The position numbers and the translations under genes were made by a program. A stretch of 64,000 nucleotides of DNA, taken from assembly GCA_904384225.1 (NCBI GenBank), contig CAJFJV010000006.1:18613-82612 (forward strand). The letters are read 5' to 3'. Below, piece after piece: positions 63,111 to 64,000 of the stretch. Below the pieces are notes generated by a model. The model worked only from the letters and a program-made list of their open reading frames with translations, was not told the origin of the DNA and did not search any database. The DNA is from an uncultured Oscillospiraceae bacterium (GTDB taxonomy: Bacteria > Bacillota > Clostridia > Oscillospirales > Ruminococcaceae). Position 1 is the first letter of the stretch; each line of letters begins with the position of its first letter.

Positions 63111-63890
63111 TCACACATTATGGCAAAGCGGCCCGCTTCCCTTTCCCAGATCAAGGCCGGCTTTCAAAGCACGTGTAACATAATCTTTTGCAGATGTGAC
63201 GCTCTCTTTAAGCGTCTGTCCTTTTGCCAATCCGCACGCAATAGCAGAAGAGAGCGTACAGCCAGTACCATGGGTGTTGGGATTATCCACCCGTTCTCCA
63301 TAAAACCAGACGGCCTGTTGCGCATTATATTGCACCAGACAATCATTGGCGTCCAAAATACGGTGTCCCCCCTTCATCAAAACATTGACGCCGTATTGCC
63401 GCGCAATCTTTTCGCCCGCAAGCTCCATTCCGGCTGCATCCACAATAGGCTCTCCTGACAGTTTTTGTGCTTCTGGGATGTTCGGTGTGATGACCGTTGC
63501 CAACGGCAGCAACTCCGTACAAAGCGCCTGCACTGCGTCTGGAGACAACAACGCACTGCCGCTCGTCGATACCATTACCGGATCCACTACAATATTTTTC
63601 GGCTGATATCGCCGTAAGCCATTTGCTATCGCACGGATGATATCTGCATTCGAAACCATTCCGATTTTCACAGCATCCGGAAAAATATCTGTAAATACAG
63701 CATCCATCTGCGCTTCGACGAAAGCTGCGTCTGCTTCAAGTATTCCATAAACGCCTGTTGTGTTTTGGGCGGTAAGCGCTGTGATCACGCTCATACCGTA
63801 AAGGCCGTGTGCGGCTATCGTTTTTAAGTCCGCCTGTATCCCCGCGCCTCCACTGGAGTCGGATCCGGCAATGGTTAAAACTTTTTTCAT
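63111..63890 (-). CDS. thiD: Hydroxymethylpyrimidine/phosphomethylpyrimidine kinase
   Basis: 259-aa ribokinase-fold enzyme that phosphorylates HMP and HMP-P for thiamine synthesis. Start motif TIAGSDSSGGAGIQADLKTI (6-25), then GVYGILEADAAFVEAQMDAV, VVDPVMVSTSG, and the anion hole GTGCTLSSAIACGLAKG with the catalytic Asp or its equivalent near the end. GAGGGAGG precedes the ATG. No TPP riboswitch is visible in the 110 bases upstream. A role as pyridoxal kinase is possible in this family. Confidence 0.92.
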   Translation of the reverse strand: MKKVLTIAGSDSSGGAGIQADLKTIAAHGLYGMSVITALTAQNTTGVYGILEADAAFVEAQMDAVFTDIFPDAVKIGMVSNADIIRAIANGLRRYQPKNIVVDPVMVSTSGSALLSPDAVQALCTELLPLATVITPNIPEAQKLSGEPIVDAAGMELAGEKIARQYGVNVLMKGGHRILDANDCLVQYNAQQAVWFYGERVDNPNTHGTGCTLSSAIACGLAKGQTLKESVTSAKDYVTRALKAGLDLGKGSGPLCHNV

Positions 63891-63938
63891 TTTGTTTCCT
63901 CCCTCGTATAATAAGTTTCAAAGTTAATAAATTAGGTA

Positions 63939-64000
63939 TCAGCAGGCTTTGGGATGCCCGTGATACAATAGCTGTAGGACAGCAGGGTCAAGTTCTATTT
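63939..64000 (-). CDS. C-terminal end of an unidentified gene (cut by window edge)
   Basis: One minus-strand phase reads IELDPAVLQLLYHGHPKAC and then TGA at 63939-63941, 49 bases before the thiD start. The other phases stop earlier. The composition looks protein-like, and the spacing would suit a gene cotranscribed with thiD. Too short to name. Confidence 0.35.
   Translation of the reverse strand, partial: IELDPAVLQLLYHGHPKAC

Noticed and set aside
63891..64000. TPP riboswitch upstream of thiD
   Set aside because: No CTGAGA or other thi-box core is visible in the 110 bases available. It could lie further upstream off the window.

Overview
The window looks like a chromosomal segment of a gut-type Firmicute (class Clostridia, Oscillospiraceae/Ruminococcaceae-like). 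The reasons are the Gram-positive gene set (RNase M5, DUF3048/YerB, PhoR-PhoB beside pst), a PPi-type phosphofructokinase, a pyruvate kinase with an extra C-terminal PEP-utiliser domain, many lipoproteins, strong GGAGG ribosome sites, TTG/GTG starts, and promoters of the form TTGnnn-17-TGnTATAAT. Base composition is intermediate. I saw no rRNA, tRNA, CRISPR array or prophage.

Layout. 1-9.8 kb: an ABC ATPase convergent with a nucleoside hydrolase, a MATE/PH-domain/GNAT operon, then leftward housekeeping genes (hydroxyacid dehydrogenase, guaB, pyk, a DUF1624 acyltransferase). 9.8-14.5 kb: an IS3 remnant, then leftward aldo/keto reductase, thioesterase, DUF4838 protein and a lipoprotein. 14.8-23.4 kb: rightward flippase, pncB, holA, rnmV and an MBOAT/DHHW/YerB envelope block. 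23.5-28 kb: small unknowns, galE, a membrane protein, nudF and a PrcB-like protein. 28.4-37.5 kb: carbohydrate and small-molecule genes, namely an AraC regulator divergent from a GH29 fucosidase interrupted by one in-frame UGA, a GNAT-like acyltransferase, a six-hairpin glycosidase, two methyltransferases, an M42 peptidase and glycerate kinase. 37.9-43.3 kb: a heterodimeric ABC exporter and comM. 43.4-50.3 kb: a complete pstSCAB-phoU-phoB-phoR operon with PHO-box repeats. 50.5-56.6 kb: a LacI-controlled group of two Gfo/Idh/MocA dehydrogenases and three TIM-barrel isomerases. 56.7-64 kb: a zinc-ribbon membrane protein, pfp, two lipoproteins, an internally deleted IS3-family element, nagA, thiD and the tail of one more gene.

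The most unusual items are these. The PstS has its two halves in swapped order (a circular permutation). The fucosidase carries a TGA where the family has Trp. Three decayed IS3-family elements each keep the transposase tail, which folds into a terminator-like hairpin. The LacI oxidoreductase/isomerase locus has no transporter or hydrolase and is a candidate redox glycoside or polyol pathway. GH29, DUF4838, NagA, GalE and this locus together suggest a bacterium living on host or plant glycans; that last step is inference.
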